A stretch of DNA of 64,000 nucleotides, from positions 62,001-126,000 of the forward strand of contig JADFUC010001570.1 in the NCBI GenBank assembly GCA_019722365.1, read 5' to 3'. Every line of letters begins with the position of its first letter. The stretch's first letter is position 1. This DNA comes from Lithospermum erythrorhizon. Its lineage: Eukaryota > Streptophyta > Magnoliopsida > Boraginales > Boraginaceae. The notes beneath the pieces were generated by a model, which saw only the letters and a list, made by a program, of their open reading frames with translations, was not told the origin of the DNA and ran no database searches. Below, piece after piece: positions 11,734-24,984 of this stretch. Both the position numbers and the translations under genes were made by a program.

Positions 11734-13217
11734 ATGTGTATTCTCGTTGATGAACACACCAATGCTCAGTCAATCAATGAAGTATTTGAAGCTGCAGAAG
11801 AAAATAACTTACTCTGTCAAGAATTTGAAAGTTTCCAAGGCTTCGGGGGAGAATAGCCTTTCGGTGACAATAAACAATGGAGAGGAAATTATAGACATGT
11901 TTAATGGAGTACAATTCATATGGAAGATGGTCTCAGTTCAAACTCAAAAGACTAGTGATGTTTATGAAGGTTTCTTCTCTTCTGAAACAACCGAACGTAG
12001 AACGTTTGAGCTACGTTTCAACCAGAAGTACCATGAAACAGCATTGAATTCTTACTTGTTACATGTACTAGAAAAGTCTAAGGTTATGAAAGAAGCTAAC
12101 AAGGTTGTGTATCTCCAAACATTAGGAGATCATTATGGCTCTGTTGTACTGAATCATCCATCAACTTTTGACACGTTGGCTATGGATCCAGTACTCAAGG
12201 AGGCATTGATTGATGATTTGAACAGATTCTTGAAGAGAAAGGACTACTACAAAAGAGGTGGGAAGGCATGGAAACGCGGCTATTTATTGTATGGTCCACC
12301 CGGGACAGGTAAATCGAGCCTAATTGCTGCTATGGCTAATTATCTGAAATTTGACATATATGATATGGAGCTTGCGAGCATGAGAAGCAATGCTGATCTT
12401 AGAAGACTGTTAGTATCTACAAAGAATCAATCCATAGTCGTGATCGAAGATATTGATTGCAGCATTGATTTGGATAACAGAGAAGCCGGAGGGCCTGATA
12501 AAAATGACAGTCAGGGGAGTATCCAGTACTCGAGATTTATCTCAATATCTTGAAAAAGATATTATGGGCTATGAGTCATGTTTAAATCTTGCGTCCGCCC
12601 CTACTAACGCCTGTTATTCTTATACTTTACAGCTGACATTATCTGGGTTGCTGAATTTTATTGATGGGCTCTGGTCAAGTTGTGGAGACGAAAGGATAAT
12701 AGTCTTCACGACGAACCATAGAGATAGGCTAGACCGTGCATTGCTAAGGCCAGGCAGGATGGAGATGCATATCAACATGTCCTATTGTACTCCTGATGGA
12801 TTTAGGATCTTAGCTTCTAATTACCTCGGTATAGAGAAGCACGAAACATTCGAGGAGATTGAGAAGCTACTGAAAGACATTCAAGCAACCCCAGCAGTGA
12901 TTGCAGAACAATTTATGAGATATGAAGAAGCTGCACTTGAAGGGCTCATAAAGTTTCTCAATGTGAAGAAAACTGAACAAAGTAAACAGAATGCTGAAGA
13001 GATTGAAGTGAATAGTGGAGGAAATGAGGATGCAGCTAATGCAAATGTTGCAAGTAAAGTGAAACGTTATAAAAGGATAACAGGGAACTTCGAACTCACT
13101 TTAAGGACTGAATTTTCTGGTATTATTGTCGCCGGGCCTCGACGCCTCGACACTCGATTCCCGATAAACGAAAGCTCAAATGAACCATCAATAATTTCAT
13201 TTACCACAAATATGTAA
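11734..13217 (+). pseudogene. BCS1-like AAA-ATPase pseudogene (HSR4/OM66 family)
   Basis: The reading frames match plant BCS1-like AAA-ATPases, normally single-anchor proteins of mitochondria or ER. The Walker A GPPGTGKSS, Walker B region VVIEDID and the arginine-bearing segment LRPGRM are intact. Three faults argue against a working gene. First, homology begins at ILVDEH (about 11740), so roughly 60 N-terminal residues with the membrane and targeting segment are absent. Second, the first piece (VFEAAE, frame of 11734) and the rest (frame of 11747) lie in different frames, with about 15 nt missing near 11795. Third, the family's intron after the DIDCS region has an acceptor before 12633, but the donor reads CAG/GGGAGT instead of CAG/GTGAGT at 12515; without splicing, the frame stops at 12553. 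The nearby GT at 12519 would give a shifted frame. The C-terminus after VKRYKRI also looks unlike the family. A truncated expressed protein is possible but less likely. Confidence 0.7.
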
Positions 13218-13582
13218 ATTAAAATGAATGTTAGATACTCTCTCTCAAATTATTTTAATCGACTTTTATCACTCCACAAATCAATTACTCTTTTTAATTA
13301 TTATATTATTAAAAAAAATTAATATTATAAAAAGAGTTTCAAAAAAGCGAATTCAATTATATAAATTTTATATTTTTTAATAAATGACAATTAATAATCG
13401 ATATTCAAATTAAATTTCAAAAACAAACTATAATTAAAGTTTTGACGGAAAGGAAAGATATTATTAACATTATGAGTCTTAGATATCATGATTAACTATA
13501 ATCCCATCACTATCACAATCTCTAAACCAAATAAACACTGACCCCGTTGACTTTCCCAGTCTAAGTCAACGATTGAATCCCG
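13218..13582. promoter_or_regulatory. Upstream region of GCS1 with W-box-like TTGAC motifs
   Basis: The 365 bp between the AAA-ATPase remnant and the GCS1 start are AT-rich. Close to the start codon there is a TTGAC at about 13547 and the inverse GTCAA near 13566, with another GTCAA just inside the coding region. TTGAC is the core of the WRKY-bound W-box, but it also occurs by chance, so a role is only suggested. Confidence 0.3.
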
Positions 13583-16500
13583 ATGGTGAATACTCGTCGG
13601 AATGTGAAAATCCGAGCAAAGTCAACGAGCAACATCGACGAATATTACTCCGATCAGGCGGCGCTACTCCACGCCAAAGCCAATCTCCGGTCCCACCGCA
13701 CCACCACTACTCAACGCCTCCTCAAAATACTCTACGCTAATCTCAAATTACTACTCTTTTTTTGCCTCATTGCTTCTGCTATTGGAACGTTTTTTATTTA
13801 TCGAATCGTGAGTACGATGCCACGTGTCATCACGCCGTTTAATGCTCCCAAACTTATGGATCTTCCTATGGTGAGAACGAGCTTAGCATTTAGCTTAATA
13901 AGCAGAGGTTTTATTTTGTATATTAATTTTTTAATATCGAGCTTAATTTCAGTTTATATGTCTGTTGTATATAGATTATTGACATTGCTGATTATATTGA
14001 AGTTTATATTTTGCTATTTTTGAGAGTTTTATATCAAGTGATGAAATTATATGTTTTAGCTATACGAAATAAACTACTTATATGTCCATAGTTGTGAATA
14101 TATGTTTTATACGTAGTATTTAGTAAGATTGATTTGGTTCAAAGTTAAGTTTGTTGAGGGGGTTGACAAATTTATTTATGAAATTTGAAATGGAGGTAAT
14201 CATATTTCAGATAAGTAGGACAAATTAAGTTGAGATCAATATGTGATCGGATCAATGAAGTTCTGAAAGAGTTGATTAACTAAAAGAATAAATCAAGTTT
14301 AACTACCATATAAAGCTCAAATTAACAGAGGCCTACCAACCTAATCTTTGAGTAAATATGATGGAGGTTTAACTACCAAGATGGATAATATATGTAGCTT
14401 ACATGTATGTAATTCTGTCCTTTTGTTCTTGCTGCAGAGTGGTGCATATTATAATATTGAAAATTGTGATCGTTTACTTTCGTTTTTGGAAACGTGATTT
14501 CAGTTTCAAGGGGAGCATAAGGAAAGCTTGTATTGGGGAACTTATAGACCACAAGTTTACTTTGGAGTTCGAGCACGGTAATGACACATTACTTTTCAGT
14601 AGTCCTGTTGTCCCTTTTTGGACTTAGCAATTAAACTTTGTTGCATCTTGTAGAGATGATAAAGATTATCTCAGGTAGTCAGGTAACATTAATCCCAGTA
14701 AATAAACTTTAGATCAGCATGTAGTTCTTTGCTGGGATTTATACATTGGAGAAGATTGTAATATCGTGTCATCTTCTGGTGAACTGTTGAATATTTTCTT
14801 GCAAATCGAATTGCTTATCTGGAGTGGTAGCGCAAGCAACTTCTATCTTCAACTTCACTGAAAGCATGGTTGACCTTAAATTCGAATAACATTGGACAAA
14901 TTTAGAATAATGGGCAGCCCAAGTTTTCACATTTCAGAAACATGTTCATGGGATCGAGTCTTTTGTTTGTGATTCATAGTCTGGATGATATAGTAAAGAT
15001 GTTTCTTCATAGCAACATATTGTGGATGCATCATATTAATCTCCTCTGAATGTTAATGTTTGGCAGTACACCACAGTCACTTGTTACTGGTTTAATGTGG
15101 CTTGGTGTGAAAGATGGGAGATACTCCATGAGGCATGATTGTCAAAATTCTGATGAGCTGAAGTCATATGGATGGAAACATCATAATGGGCGAGATTATG
15201 GACACCAGATTTTGGCTGATCATGGAATGACATTAAAGACAAGTTTTCTCAAGTCTAAGGAGGAAGGTAGTGGCTATGGAGGAGACTGGGCAGTCCGACT
15301 AGAAGTAGAAAGAGATGAGTAAGTATTTTGATATTCTTTCAGTTTTAGAGCATCAAGGTTGGAATTTGTTCATGTTAAAAGTAGGAATAACACATTCAAG
15401 TTTTCAGAAGTATAGAGTTGAAAGAAACAAGTTTCATGTCATCTAATGATTCTCTCATGATGATATGTTCTCCTAGGCGAAGGCTTTAAACAGCCAACTT
15501 AGAGTTTTGATCCTTATATTATACATTTGGAGTCAAATAAAGATGTACAATAAAACGGCTGTCAGACTTGTTGAAATAAAGTACTGAGTTTGGGTACCAA
15601 GATCATATTATATTGTGTTAATTTAAATTCCTGCTCATGATCATAAGTACAATTCATGCTCAAGTACAACTCCTGAGCCTACTTTATATATCTATATTAA
15701 CAAAATTCACAGAGAACATGCTAAGTAAAATGAACTGTTTACATCGGGACAATTTGACAAAATAATCTTACAATTATATGCAGTATGCTCCACGGGGATG
15801 CAACACTTTTTGTTGCAAAATCATATATAATTGGTATATAATATACTGTTGGTAAATTTTGATGTGTTCACAGACTCAACCTTAATGAAGAAATGTTAAA
15901 TCTTGTGCACCTGTTCTTTTATGTGGCTGATGAAGGTGGACATGCTCTAACTCTAGGCAGAAGAGATGGCAGTTCTGTTCTGGCAGAGGGTTCACGAACT
16001 GATGTTGCTGGCTGGGAACTTCATTTGAAGTCAGAGGTATATATTATCAGGTTTAGCTTCATTTTGTTATATACATGTTTTTAACACAATTGTTGTTGCT
16101 GCAAGTGTCCTTACATGAGCTGCCGGATTTGTGAAAACTGAAACTCAATAAAGTTGTGTGTTAATGTGTGGTTGCATGCATGCATTCGAGATTGTTTGTT
16201 ATTCACATAGTTCTCTGTAAGTAAAGTCTCTATGACTTTATCTTTTGGGAAACTATTGTAATATCTCTTTCCTGAATCACTTGAGGTTTGGAGGTATTCA
16301 CCCATCTAATGGTGGAAGTTGGGAACAGAGAGTTCAATTAAAAGTAAAAAAAAACTAGGTACAAAATATCTTGTTGCCAGATTATCGGATTAATAACTTT
16401 CTTTTCCTCTGTTTTTGCCTCTTATGCATCTCCTTTTCAAATGTATAAATGCATCTTTTTCCTATATTATACTCTTAATAATTCTTAATATTGCAGGATG

Positions 16501-19500
16501 ATTACGAATTCCATTATTCCGGGTTTAGAACACCTCACATCCATAATTTAACGGAACTTGTCCTATCAAATCTTGCAGTCCAAGTAGGCCATTTATATTT
16601 AGTTATATCGCTCTAACTATAAAGTCCAACTTACATCCTGTTTATCTTACTGTAATTAAAACTGATCTTTAGGTTTGTTGTATTTGTCCCCAATAGGCCA
16701 GAATGTTCAATCGATTGCAGCTTCCAGATACATCTGATGATTCTCCAAATATATTTGTCTTTCAGGTAAATTTTGCAAAATTTAGAAGCTATTCTGTCAT
16801 GAGGCTCTGGCTTTCCCAACCCTTTTTCTGAACCTTTTTCCTTAAAAATAATTTATTTAGGTATCTGCGAGAATTCCCTTTAAAGCAGACATAGTATTTG
16901 TATCTGGAACCAGTGTGGATAGCTCAAAATCCGAAGAGCGTGTCATTAATCTCGCAGGTGCCTTCACTTTCTATGTACTTTACTTCTGGTCTTAAGAGTT
17001 GAGGCATAACTTGTTTTTGATTTGTGGGCAGCTTGCACTATCATGAAATTTTAGTAGTATAATATAGGTCTTCAGTTGCAAGAGATGTTTAGTTTATGAG
17101 AACGAGTAATCACACAGTGAATGAATTATTGACATCACAAGGACATCGAGTTCCCTAAAGTGTTGCTTGTCCCAAATGACTTCGCTATGGAGCACCGACA
17201 TGCCATATTATAAATCTGATCTTGTTACAATCAAGTCTCTTCTAGTTAACCATCTATTGCAGATATCTGCACCAAAATATAATGTTCCTTCCCTTGACCA
17301 TGTCTGCACTTATTTCCAGGTTCATCTATGACTAGACTACTTAATGAGAAACACATAGATTTTGATCACAAATTTGGAAGAAGATTCCACATGTCTGATG
17401 AGGTAACATGCTGGAACTTGTGATAACATTGAGGGGATGCTGTTTCTCTGGGGTGGGGGATCTTTTTTCCTGCCAAATTCACATGTTTACACTAAATGTA
17501 ATCCCATAATCTTGCCAGACTGTTGACAACTCAACACAAAACTTCCATTGAATCTTTTAACTAAAATACTCAGATGCCTCTATGTGGACCATACTGGACA
17601 TTTGTTTCCACTCATAGATAATTCAGGCTTGTGGTGCACCATTGGTGTATTGCAACGCATGAGTCATTTTCAAGTGCACCTACATCATTTCAACCGTGGT
17701 CTGGAAAAAATGATAATAGTCGGTTAGGAGAATTGAGATAAGTCTATGACCACATATTTCTTATATATAGACGTAGTGATACCAGTATCTTCCTTATGCA
17801 ATACTTTGTTGGCATTTCTATCAGTTACCTGCTTCTTTTATTTCAAGAACACACGTCTTCATTTCCTTGTATTTTTTATTGACATGTATAGCAAATGGTT
17901 TTGAAGATTTGAATATTACCCTTTATTCCCTCAGCAGCAACATATTATGATAGGTTTGTTATTGTAACGCAACTGCATTAATCAAACCAACAAGCAATGG
18001 TACATCCTAGAAATAAAAAAGGAAGATCAGATTTGAACTTTCTGATGTTAAATTTGTAAAACATGATTTCTGAAATTCTTATACACTTGAGACCTTAATG
18101 TATTCTTATTCTCAGAGATCTATCTGCATAACATGTATAAAGCTATCATGGATTACTTTTCAGATCGATGACGTGTCAATGGAAGTGGGTAAAGCTTCTC
18201 TAGGGAATTTGTTAGGTGGTATTGGCTACTTCTATGGACAGTCTAGAATATCAATCCCAACAGGCTCTAATGTAAGTTAATGTTTTTCTGTAAAATCTAT
18301 ATCGGTAACCTGAGTTTGAGAAAGAAATAAATATACTATTAAAACTAAGACGTAACCTTAATAATACTACATAAACTAATATATCCATGTTGAGGTACAT
18401 TTTTGGAATACTACAACACTGCTGGTAGTGAAAGCAATATGGCTTCTAATTCCTGTCCAGATGTTGGTTCCATTGCCAAGGAAAGTGGCGTTAATGCAAT
18501 AGACAAATCAAGTAAAGCAACATATGACATCAACTACAGTGTAGTAGGTCCTCTTGATTAAAAAGATGTTAGACCTTGCACACATAATGTTTTTAGTTTT
18601 TGCCTGATTTTAATCTGTTGATGAATCGTGCACAACTTCTTCAGAAATTCATATCAACCATGATTCTAGAAGAAACTAAGAGAGGTTGCACTTGGTCGAG
18701 TGATTTTTTTCTTGTTCAAAAATAAAAGAAACACCATCAGTTTATTATTGTTCCTTTGTTCTGTTGTCTCAATCTAATGTTTGAAGAACTCATTTTGGAC
18801 TGTTAACATATTGGGCAGCTTAGAGATAATTTTATTTCATACTGGCCTGCTGAGCTATATACAGCCGTTCCAAGTCGTCCCTTCTTTCCAAGAGGATTTT
18901 TGTGGGATGAGGGTTTTCACCAACTCTTAATTTGGTGAGTTGCCTCTTCTCGTTTCTATGTTCCTCTGTTATCTAATAGCCATTTCTACAAGGAAAGGTT
19001 CCATCATCTGAATATGTCAGTATAATAAACACAATACTTCTTTTCAACAATTTGTAGGCGTTGGGACATTCGCATTTCCTTGGATATACTTGGACACTGG
19101 CTGGATCTGATGAATGCTGATGGTTGGATTCCACGTGAGCAGATTTTAGGCGAGGAAGCTTTGAGGTTTGAAAGAGTACCTATCTAGGATTTCAAATCAG
19201 TTTGATGTTCTATTTAGCAGTGAAAATCCTACTTATATCATATATGTATGTGCAGTAAGGTTCCACAAGAATTTGTTCTTCAACACCCATCTACTGGAAA
19301 TCCTCCTACATTATTCTTGGTCTTACGTGGTACCTATTTCTGGTCATTTTGTCCTCTTGCTCTTGAATTTACATCTATTTTATTTTCCTTATTCTTCTGA
19401 TAAAATAACACTAGTTTGAAAGTTTAAACATTTCGTCTCACAGATCTGGTTAATGTCATTAAGACAAACAAACTATCTTCTTCGGAAAACAGAGATATTT

Positions 19501-22500
19501 CTGAGTTCTTAGATCGAGCATTTGTTCGTCTAGAAGCTTGGTTTCAGTGGTTCAATAGTACACAGTCAGGTAAAGATGTCATGCTTACTTATTTGCATTG
19601 TTAGGCTTTATAATGTTCAGATAGCTTAGATGCTATTTTGTCCCAGGAAAATATAGTGGTTATACATAGTTATGATTTCTCTGTATGATACTTGGTGTTA
19701 TGCACAATAATGTCCAAATACCTTTTTGCGATGAATTTTAGTAGAATAGCATTCCACAGTACTTTGCTGTTAGGAAGATTTCTCTCACTTCTATTTATCT
19801 AAGGATCGTTTTAATTTCGACCTACATTAATATAAGAAAGTTTTCATTAAAGAGAGATCATGCCTTGGCATTTTATGAGTATATATAAGACAGGTGTGAA
19901 CTCTAACAGTGTACTCAAAATGAATTAGATTAAGTTCCACGTAGAATAAGAATTTTGTATACATGAACAGGTATATGAATGTCTCTGAAAGTACTACTTT
20001 AAACAGTCATATTTTGCACCGAGTAAAATTTCTCATAAAGAAATTCTGTTAGTTTGTTTTAATTGTCAAAATGAATGGACTTCTATATCTAATAAAACAA
20101 TTATTATTTGCTAAGAATTGCTTTGACAAAGGAAATAGATAATTTTATGTTTTGATGCATTTATCCTTTAAGCTTTGTGTTATGACATGTTAGCAATCTG
20201 CTTAATTTATTTTTATGTTTGAATATAATCCCCATGATTTTTTTGTTATATGCTGGACATTTGGGCTTACTTACAGGAAAGGAGGCGAGCACCTTCTTTT
20301 GGCATGGGAGAGATGGTACAACTACTCGTGAACTGAACCCAAAGGTAATACTCCCTTCTCCAAAGTTTTATTCTCATGATCTATTCAAGCATTCAATTTT
20401 CTACTCATTTAATGTTTTTACTTCCCTACAGTCTGCCTGATTCTATCTCCTCCCCTACACATGCCTGTTTTCTTCCTTCAAACAAGAATGTGGTAGTCTA
20501 CATAATATTTTGTGGATATAACTTCTTATAAGTTTATACTTCCTCCCGTCTCAATTTTAGTGATCATCTAGCAAAAATTTCTCTTTTCATTATTGTTTAC
20601 TTTACCAAGGCAACTTTTTGCATTGAAGTTTGTATTGTCTCCTAATATTCTTTTTTCTATTGCTTGATATACTTCTATCTCTCCTTGAAAATTGTACAAT
20701 CAATGATTTTCTTAATAAATTACTTTTCTTCTAAACGATCAAATAAATTGAGACGGAGGGAGTAGTTGTTTGTTACTGTTTGATGTATGCAACTATGCAC
20801 CACTGAGGGTCTGATATTGGGTAAATATAGCCTAAATGCATTATCTCAATCAACAGATATTTTCCTAAAAAAGAATTATATATTCCTTTGTATGCCAAAT
20901 GTTTTGGTTGTATTACAGCTGGCAGTTACATGTCCATTGACATTTAGTTTGTTCTGGCCATCATCTTACCAGCAGTTCTGTATTAGAGCTGGCAGTTATG
21001 TTGCGTTTAACATTTTATTTGTTCTGGGGGACATCTTCTCACCTGTAGTTCAAGGGAAAATATGTTTCATAGAAAAGTTGCAATTTTGGACTTTGATGAC
21101 GATTTACCCCTTTGTACCATCGGCTATTTGCTGATAGAAAATGATCGCATGTTTATTGAGAATATTAAATCTGTAGACATTATCTTCTGGACTGGATGAT
21201 TATCCACGAGCATCTCACCCCAACGAAGATGAACGCCATGTAGATCTTAGATGTTGGATGCAAGTTGCAGCAGATTGCATGTACTCTATTTCAGAGATTA
21301 TTCAGAAGGATAATGAGGTTGGAAAGGTGTGCACTCAGATATATATACCATGGCACTCATTCAAAATGTTATAATGCATGCTCTAATATCTGACTGATGC
21401 AGAAATACAGCTGGACAGCTAAGTTATTATCGGAGTTCGATCTGTTAAACCAGGTATATGATGTCTGGAGTAGTCTTTCCAAGTCATTACAGTTTATTGC
21501 AAAACGTTTCTTTCACTGGTATCATCCACTTGTAACAATGCAGTGTTATCTTAAAAACTATAATCGTGTAATCGAGAATCTAGTGTAACCTATAGTCCTA
21601 TACCTGTTTATTATTTTTATCCTACAAGTAATCACCATTGCATAGAATGATTTTATCCGTTTTCATTGTTTTGTTAGATGCACTTTGATGATGCCTATGG
21701 AGCATACTTTGATTATGGGAATCATACAGAATTGGTATTTTCTTGGGCTTCTTAAAGTATATATTCTTGTCGGGCCACATTATTAACTCTTTAAGTGTTG
21801 TTGGTATTTGTTAGGTTCGCTTAAACATACAAAGGGAGGTCTTAGAAGAACCTGTTTTGAGATTTGTTCCTCATATTGGCTATGTTAGCCTCTTCCCCTT
21901 TATGTTTAGGCTTATACCATCTGTAAGTTCCATAATGTCTTATAACCCAATGATACAAGTCTAATACTGTTAAGCTTATATTTTCTGCATTGCTCATAAT
22001 ATAGAACTGTTTATAGGAATCATGGATATTAGAGAAGCAACTCGACTTCATTTCTAACAGCAGTATTTTGTGGACTAAATTCGGAATAAGGTCCCTCGCC
22101 AAGACTAGGTGATTTAATTTTTGTTATGCAAATGGATGTTCAATGCTGCCTATAGAATTGATTGTAATTTTATTTTCTTTGTATGCAAAAGCTCAATGTA
22201 CATGCAGCGGAACACCAAGGATGATCCACCTTATTGGAGAGGCCCAATTTGGATGAACATGAATTATTTGATTCTTTCATCTCTTCACCATTATTCTACA
22301 GGTACATGCTAAAAAAAACTTGTCGCTTTAGAAGATCAAGTATTCACTGTTTCATTGTTGTCTTAAATTCATGGCAGAAAATGGGCCATATAAAGAGAGA
22401 GCAAAGACGATATACGATGATTTGAGGAAGAATTTAATTAGGTACTATTGTTAGAACTACAAATTTTTGTTACTTTCATTTCATTCACATGTGTATTCTA

Positions 22501-22675
22501 ATTTCTAATGATCAAATATTGTTTTTTCTTGTGTAGAAATGTGGTCCAAAACTATCAGCAGACTGGTTTCCTATGGGAACAATATGATCAAAAGAAAGGA
22601 AATGGCAAAGGTGCTCGCTCTTTCACTGGTTGGTCATCACTTGTTGTCTTGATGATGGCCGAAGCTTACACTTGA
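13583..22675 (+). CDS. GCS1: Mannosyl-oligosaccharide glucosidase (processing alpha-glucosidase I, GH63)
   Basis: ER type II membrane enzyme that removes the outermost glucose from the glycan just attached to nascent glycoproteins, the first trimming step of N-glycosylation. 22 exons: 13583-13870, 14504-14577, 15067-15318, 15874-16036, 16497-16583, 16697-16765, 16861-16957, 17320-17402, 18164-18271, 18819-18934, 19058-19165, 19256-19329, 19444-19569, 20277-20344, 21177-21326, 21403-21453, 21678-21734, 21815-21922, 22017-22108, 22192-22301, 22378-22441, 22537-22675. All phases agree; total 2484 nt, 827 aa, near the plant family length. A basic cytosolic tail precedes one membrane helix at about 52-76. 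The catalytic domain carries the family blocks [36 protein letters not shown] (578-597) and [13 protein letters not shown]. Intron 14 contains a Stowaway MITE. The exon 9/10 junction is the least certain, as homologues may have a few more residues there. Confidence 0.93.
20539..20762. mobile_element. Stowaway-type MITE in GCS1 intron 14
   Basis: A 224-bp element flanked by TA on both sides. Its ends are inverted repeats: CTTCCTCCCGTCTCAATTT on the left and the complement of AAATTGAGACGGAGGGAG on the right (ends about 20 bp, near perfect). Ends of the form CTCCCTCCGTCTC with a TA target duplication are the hallmark of Stowaway elements of the Tc1/mariner superfamily. It has no coding capacity. 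The well-kept ends suggest it is fairly young compared with other repeats in the window. Confidence 0.85.
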
Positions 22676-22936
22676 TAAGGTATTAGGTTTATTAGCCGTA
22701 ACCTGTAGCAATATTGGTTCTCTTGACCACATCGAATGGAAGTTATATGTAACTGTGAATCGTACTCTGGGGTATAATTATATCGAGTTCAGTGCAATGC
22801 TTTGAGTTCCAGAGAACTCATAGCTTTTGTATTGAAATTTTGATCCATTTTAGATATTCTAATGTTTTTAGAAAATGGTACTTGTGAGACTGTAATTCAT
22901 ACTACTAAGTACAATTCAATTTAATTTTTTTTTCTA

Positions 22937-23056
22937 TAAGGCTTAGTTTGTTTGGGATTATGATTAACTGGTTATGTGAAATGAATCTGGTCTAAAATAT
23001 GGCTTGATTCATTCAACATAATCAGTTAACGAAAATAATCCAAAACAACCTAAGCC
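22937..23056. repeat. Long hairpin (MITE-like inverted repeat) between the convergent GCS1 and F-box/kelch genes
   Basis: The arms pair over about 50 bases. The left arm starts TAAGGCTTAGTTTGTTTGGG and ends ATGAATC; the right arm starts GATTCATTCAACATAATCAG and ends CAACCTAAGCCTAA. Only about 20 bases separate them. It is probably a small non-autonomous DNA transposon, though I did not fix a target duplication. Because it sits between convergent genes it may lie in either 3' UTR, and as RNA it would fold into a hairpin. Confidence 0.6.
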
Positions 23057-23103
23057 TAAGTTCGGTTATACTACAAGAAAAAACTACATAATCAGGTCAG
23101 GCC

Positions 23104-24600
23104 TTAGGCCTTGATGGTCACGCTGCAGAGGCATGAACCAGATGGCTTAATTTCAGAAGTTCCCCACTCTTTGCCTGGTGTAGCATTTGGATCATACACC
23201 AAAGTCTTGCAACCTGGATCACCCTGTACTGGAAATAACAGAAGTTTCCGATCAAGAATACCAAACCTAAAGCCGACGCAAGAACTCCCGGTTACTGGCA
23301 CCGGTACTGTCTTCCAAGAATTAAATTCAGGATTGAATATAGTTAACTTCCTCTGATTCTTCCACTCTATGCAGAACATCTGATTTCCCAGCACTGCATG
23401 AGTAGTCACCATTACACAACCATTTTTCATTTCACACCATGTATGACTCTCTGGGTTATACACATCAACCTTCTTGAAATTCCCAATTGAAAATTTCGAC
23501 CTTCCTCCAATTACATAGAGGTTGCCGGCAAATCCATATGCGAAACAACCATAACGAGGCCGGTGTAGACTCTCTATCATAGTCCACTTGTCAATGTTAG
23601 GATCATACACCTCTGCAGATGATAGAGATTTGCCGTCGACCCCATACCCTCCCACTGCATAGACCATCCCATTCACTTCTGCACAAGCGAAATCATAGCG
23701 AGGTACATTCATGTCTGCTAATTTGCTCCAGCTGCAGAAAGAACAAATTTCATTACTCAATTATATATTCTGAGAAAATATGAGCTAGACATTGAAATTA
23801 TAATATAAAGAATAATCATACAGATATAAGGAGGGTCTGTTTTCGAACCTGTTGAGACAAGTATCATATTGATAAACATCTGCTGAGGCTGAAGTTGGGC
23901 CATTCTTGATTAAATAACCAGCAATAACAAGAAGTTTTCCATTGATAACTACCACATTGAAACCATCTCTGACATGACCAGGCATTGGAGGTATTTCATG
24001 ATGTTGTTTCCGCAAACAATCTTGTACCTCCCAGTGGCTCCCATTGCCATCGGCATCTGCTACCAAGATATAAATCCACTCCTCAACAACTCCAGCCAAT
24101 CTTCGGACAGTCATGAACTCGTTGCTTCCAATCAAAGACCTCCATCGCCTGGAGACAGCCCCCATAGAAGGAGAAGAGGACCGAGGAACTAAAGCTAGGC
24201 AGTGTTTTGCTACATCATCTGGCAATCCAGGCAAGATTGACCTGTGTAAATGATTAGTGACTCGAGAGGTTTTTGCGCTTTTCAAAGGTGCTTGAGTGTC
24301 TTGCTGGATAGTATCAGGAAAACACACATCTGAAGCTCGATCGCATGCTTGGGCGAGACCAATACTAGGATGGGTGACCCCTTGAGAAGTCCTCGTGTTG
24401 GAAAAGAATGTGTCACAAACTTGCATATCAGAGAATCTTTCTTGTGGCATCTGACTAAACATGTTCATGATATCCATCACTTTCAGGAATTTTACAAGGC
24501 CAAGGAATGAAAGAAGTTTTAGAACAAATTTCTTGTGCTGTGAAGATGGATGATTTTCTGTGCTTTGACATATATATACAACTTCTTTCCGGGTAAACAT
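23104..24600 (-). CDS. F-box/kelch-repeat protein (At1g67480-like)
   Basis: Probable substrate-recognition subunit of an SCF ubiquitin ligase: the F-box binds SKP1 and the kelch propeller selects targets, which are unknown for this clade. Two exons on the minus strand: 23849-24600 and 23104-23731, joined as N-S-W with matching phases; 459 aa from the ATG at 24600. The F-box lies at about 122-165 (LPGLPDDVAKHCLALVP) and is followed by kelch units with the pairs YAVGGYG, SSAEVYDP and YVIGGRS. It ends SGSLCSVTIKA-like, as in the Arabidopsis protein (actual read SGSCLCSVTIKA). The predicted N-terminus is longer than the remembered homologue; Met42 at 24477 or a later ATG may be the true start. 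A TATA box lies upstream at 24761-24769. Convergent with GCS1. Confidence 0.88.
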
Positions 24601-24760
24601 TCAGAAAGAAGATTTATGAACTCATAATCCAATTAATCGCATGAAACAAAACAAGAAAAGAAATTTAAAAGAGAAATAGGAAGAGTTTAGAGTTTTATAT
24701 GAGCTAAACGTATATACATAAACTGATGGGGTATTTCAGAAGCATGTAAATGTGTAATGT

Positions 24761-24769
24761 TTATATATA
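24761..24769 (-). promoter_or_regulatory. TATA box of the F-box/kelch gene
   Basis: On the minus strand the sequence reads CTATATATAAAC. A start of transcription about 30 bases downstream would be near 24730, giving a 5' UTR of roughly 130 bases before the ATG at 24600. Position and sequence fit a plant TATA box; there is no direct proof. Confidence 0.5.
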
Positions 24770-24984
24770 GAAAGAATAATGGAAAGAGTCATCTAATATG
24801 ATCATTTCTATTAGAAATGGGCATATATGAGAAGAGATTGCTGATGTGGAGGAGGATAAGGGATTGACAGCAGCACATATCGTCAGAGTATAGTAGATTT
24901 TTAGCTTATCAGACAGACCAATCTGGAATGACGTGGTCTTGTATTTTTATCTCATGTTGGAAAGGTTAGTTGTTAGGCCCAGTA

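Noticed and set aside
12453..13217. Second, separate AAA-ATPase gene of 254 codons
   Set aside because: The first part is intron and out-of-frame sequence; the homologous part from 12633 is the 3' exon of the same damaged gene.
13583..14023. Independent 146-aa membrane protein
   Set aside because: Only the first 96 codons are coding; the frame then runs past a GTGAGA donor into intron 1 of GCS1.
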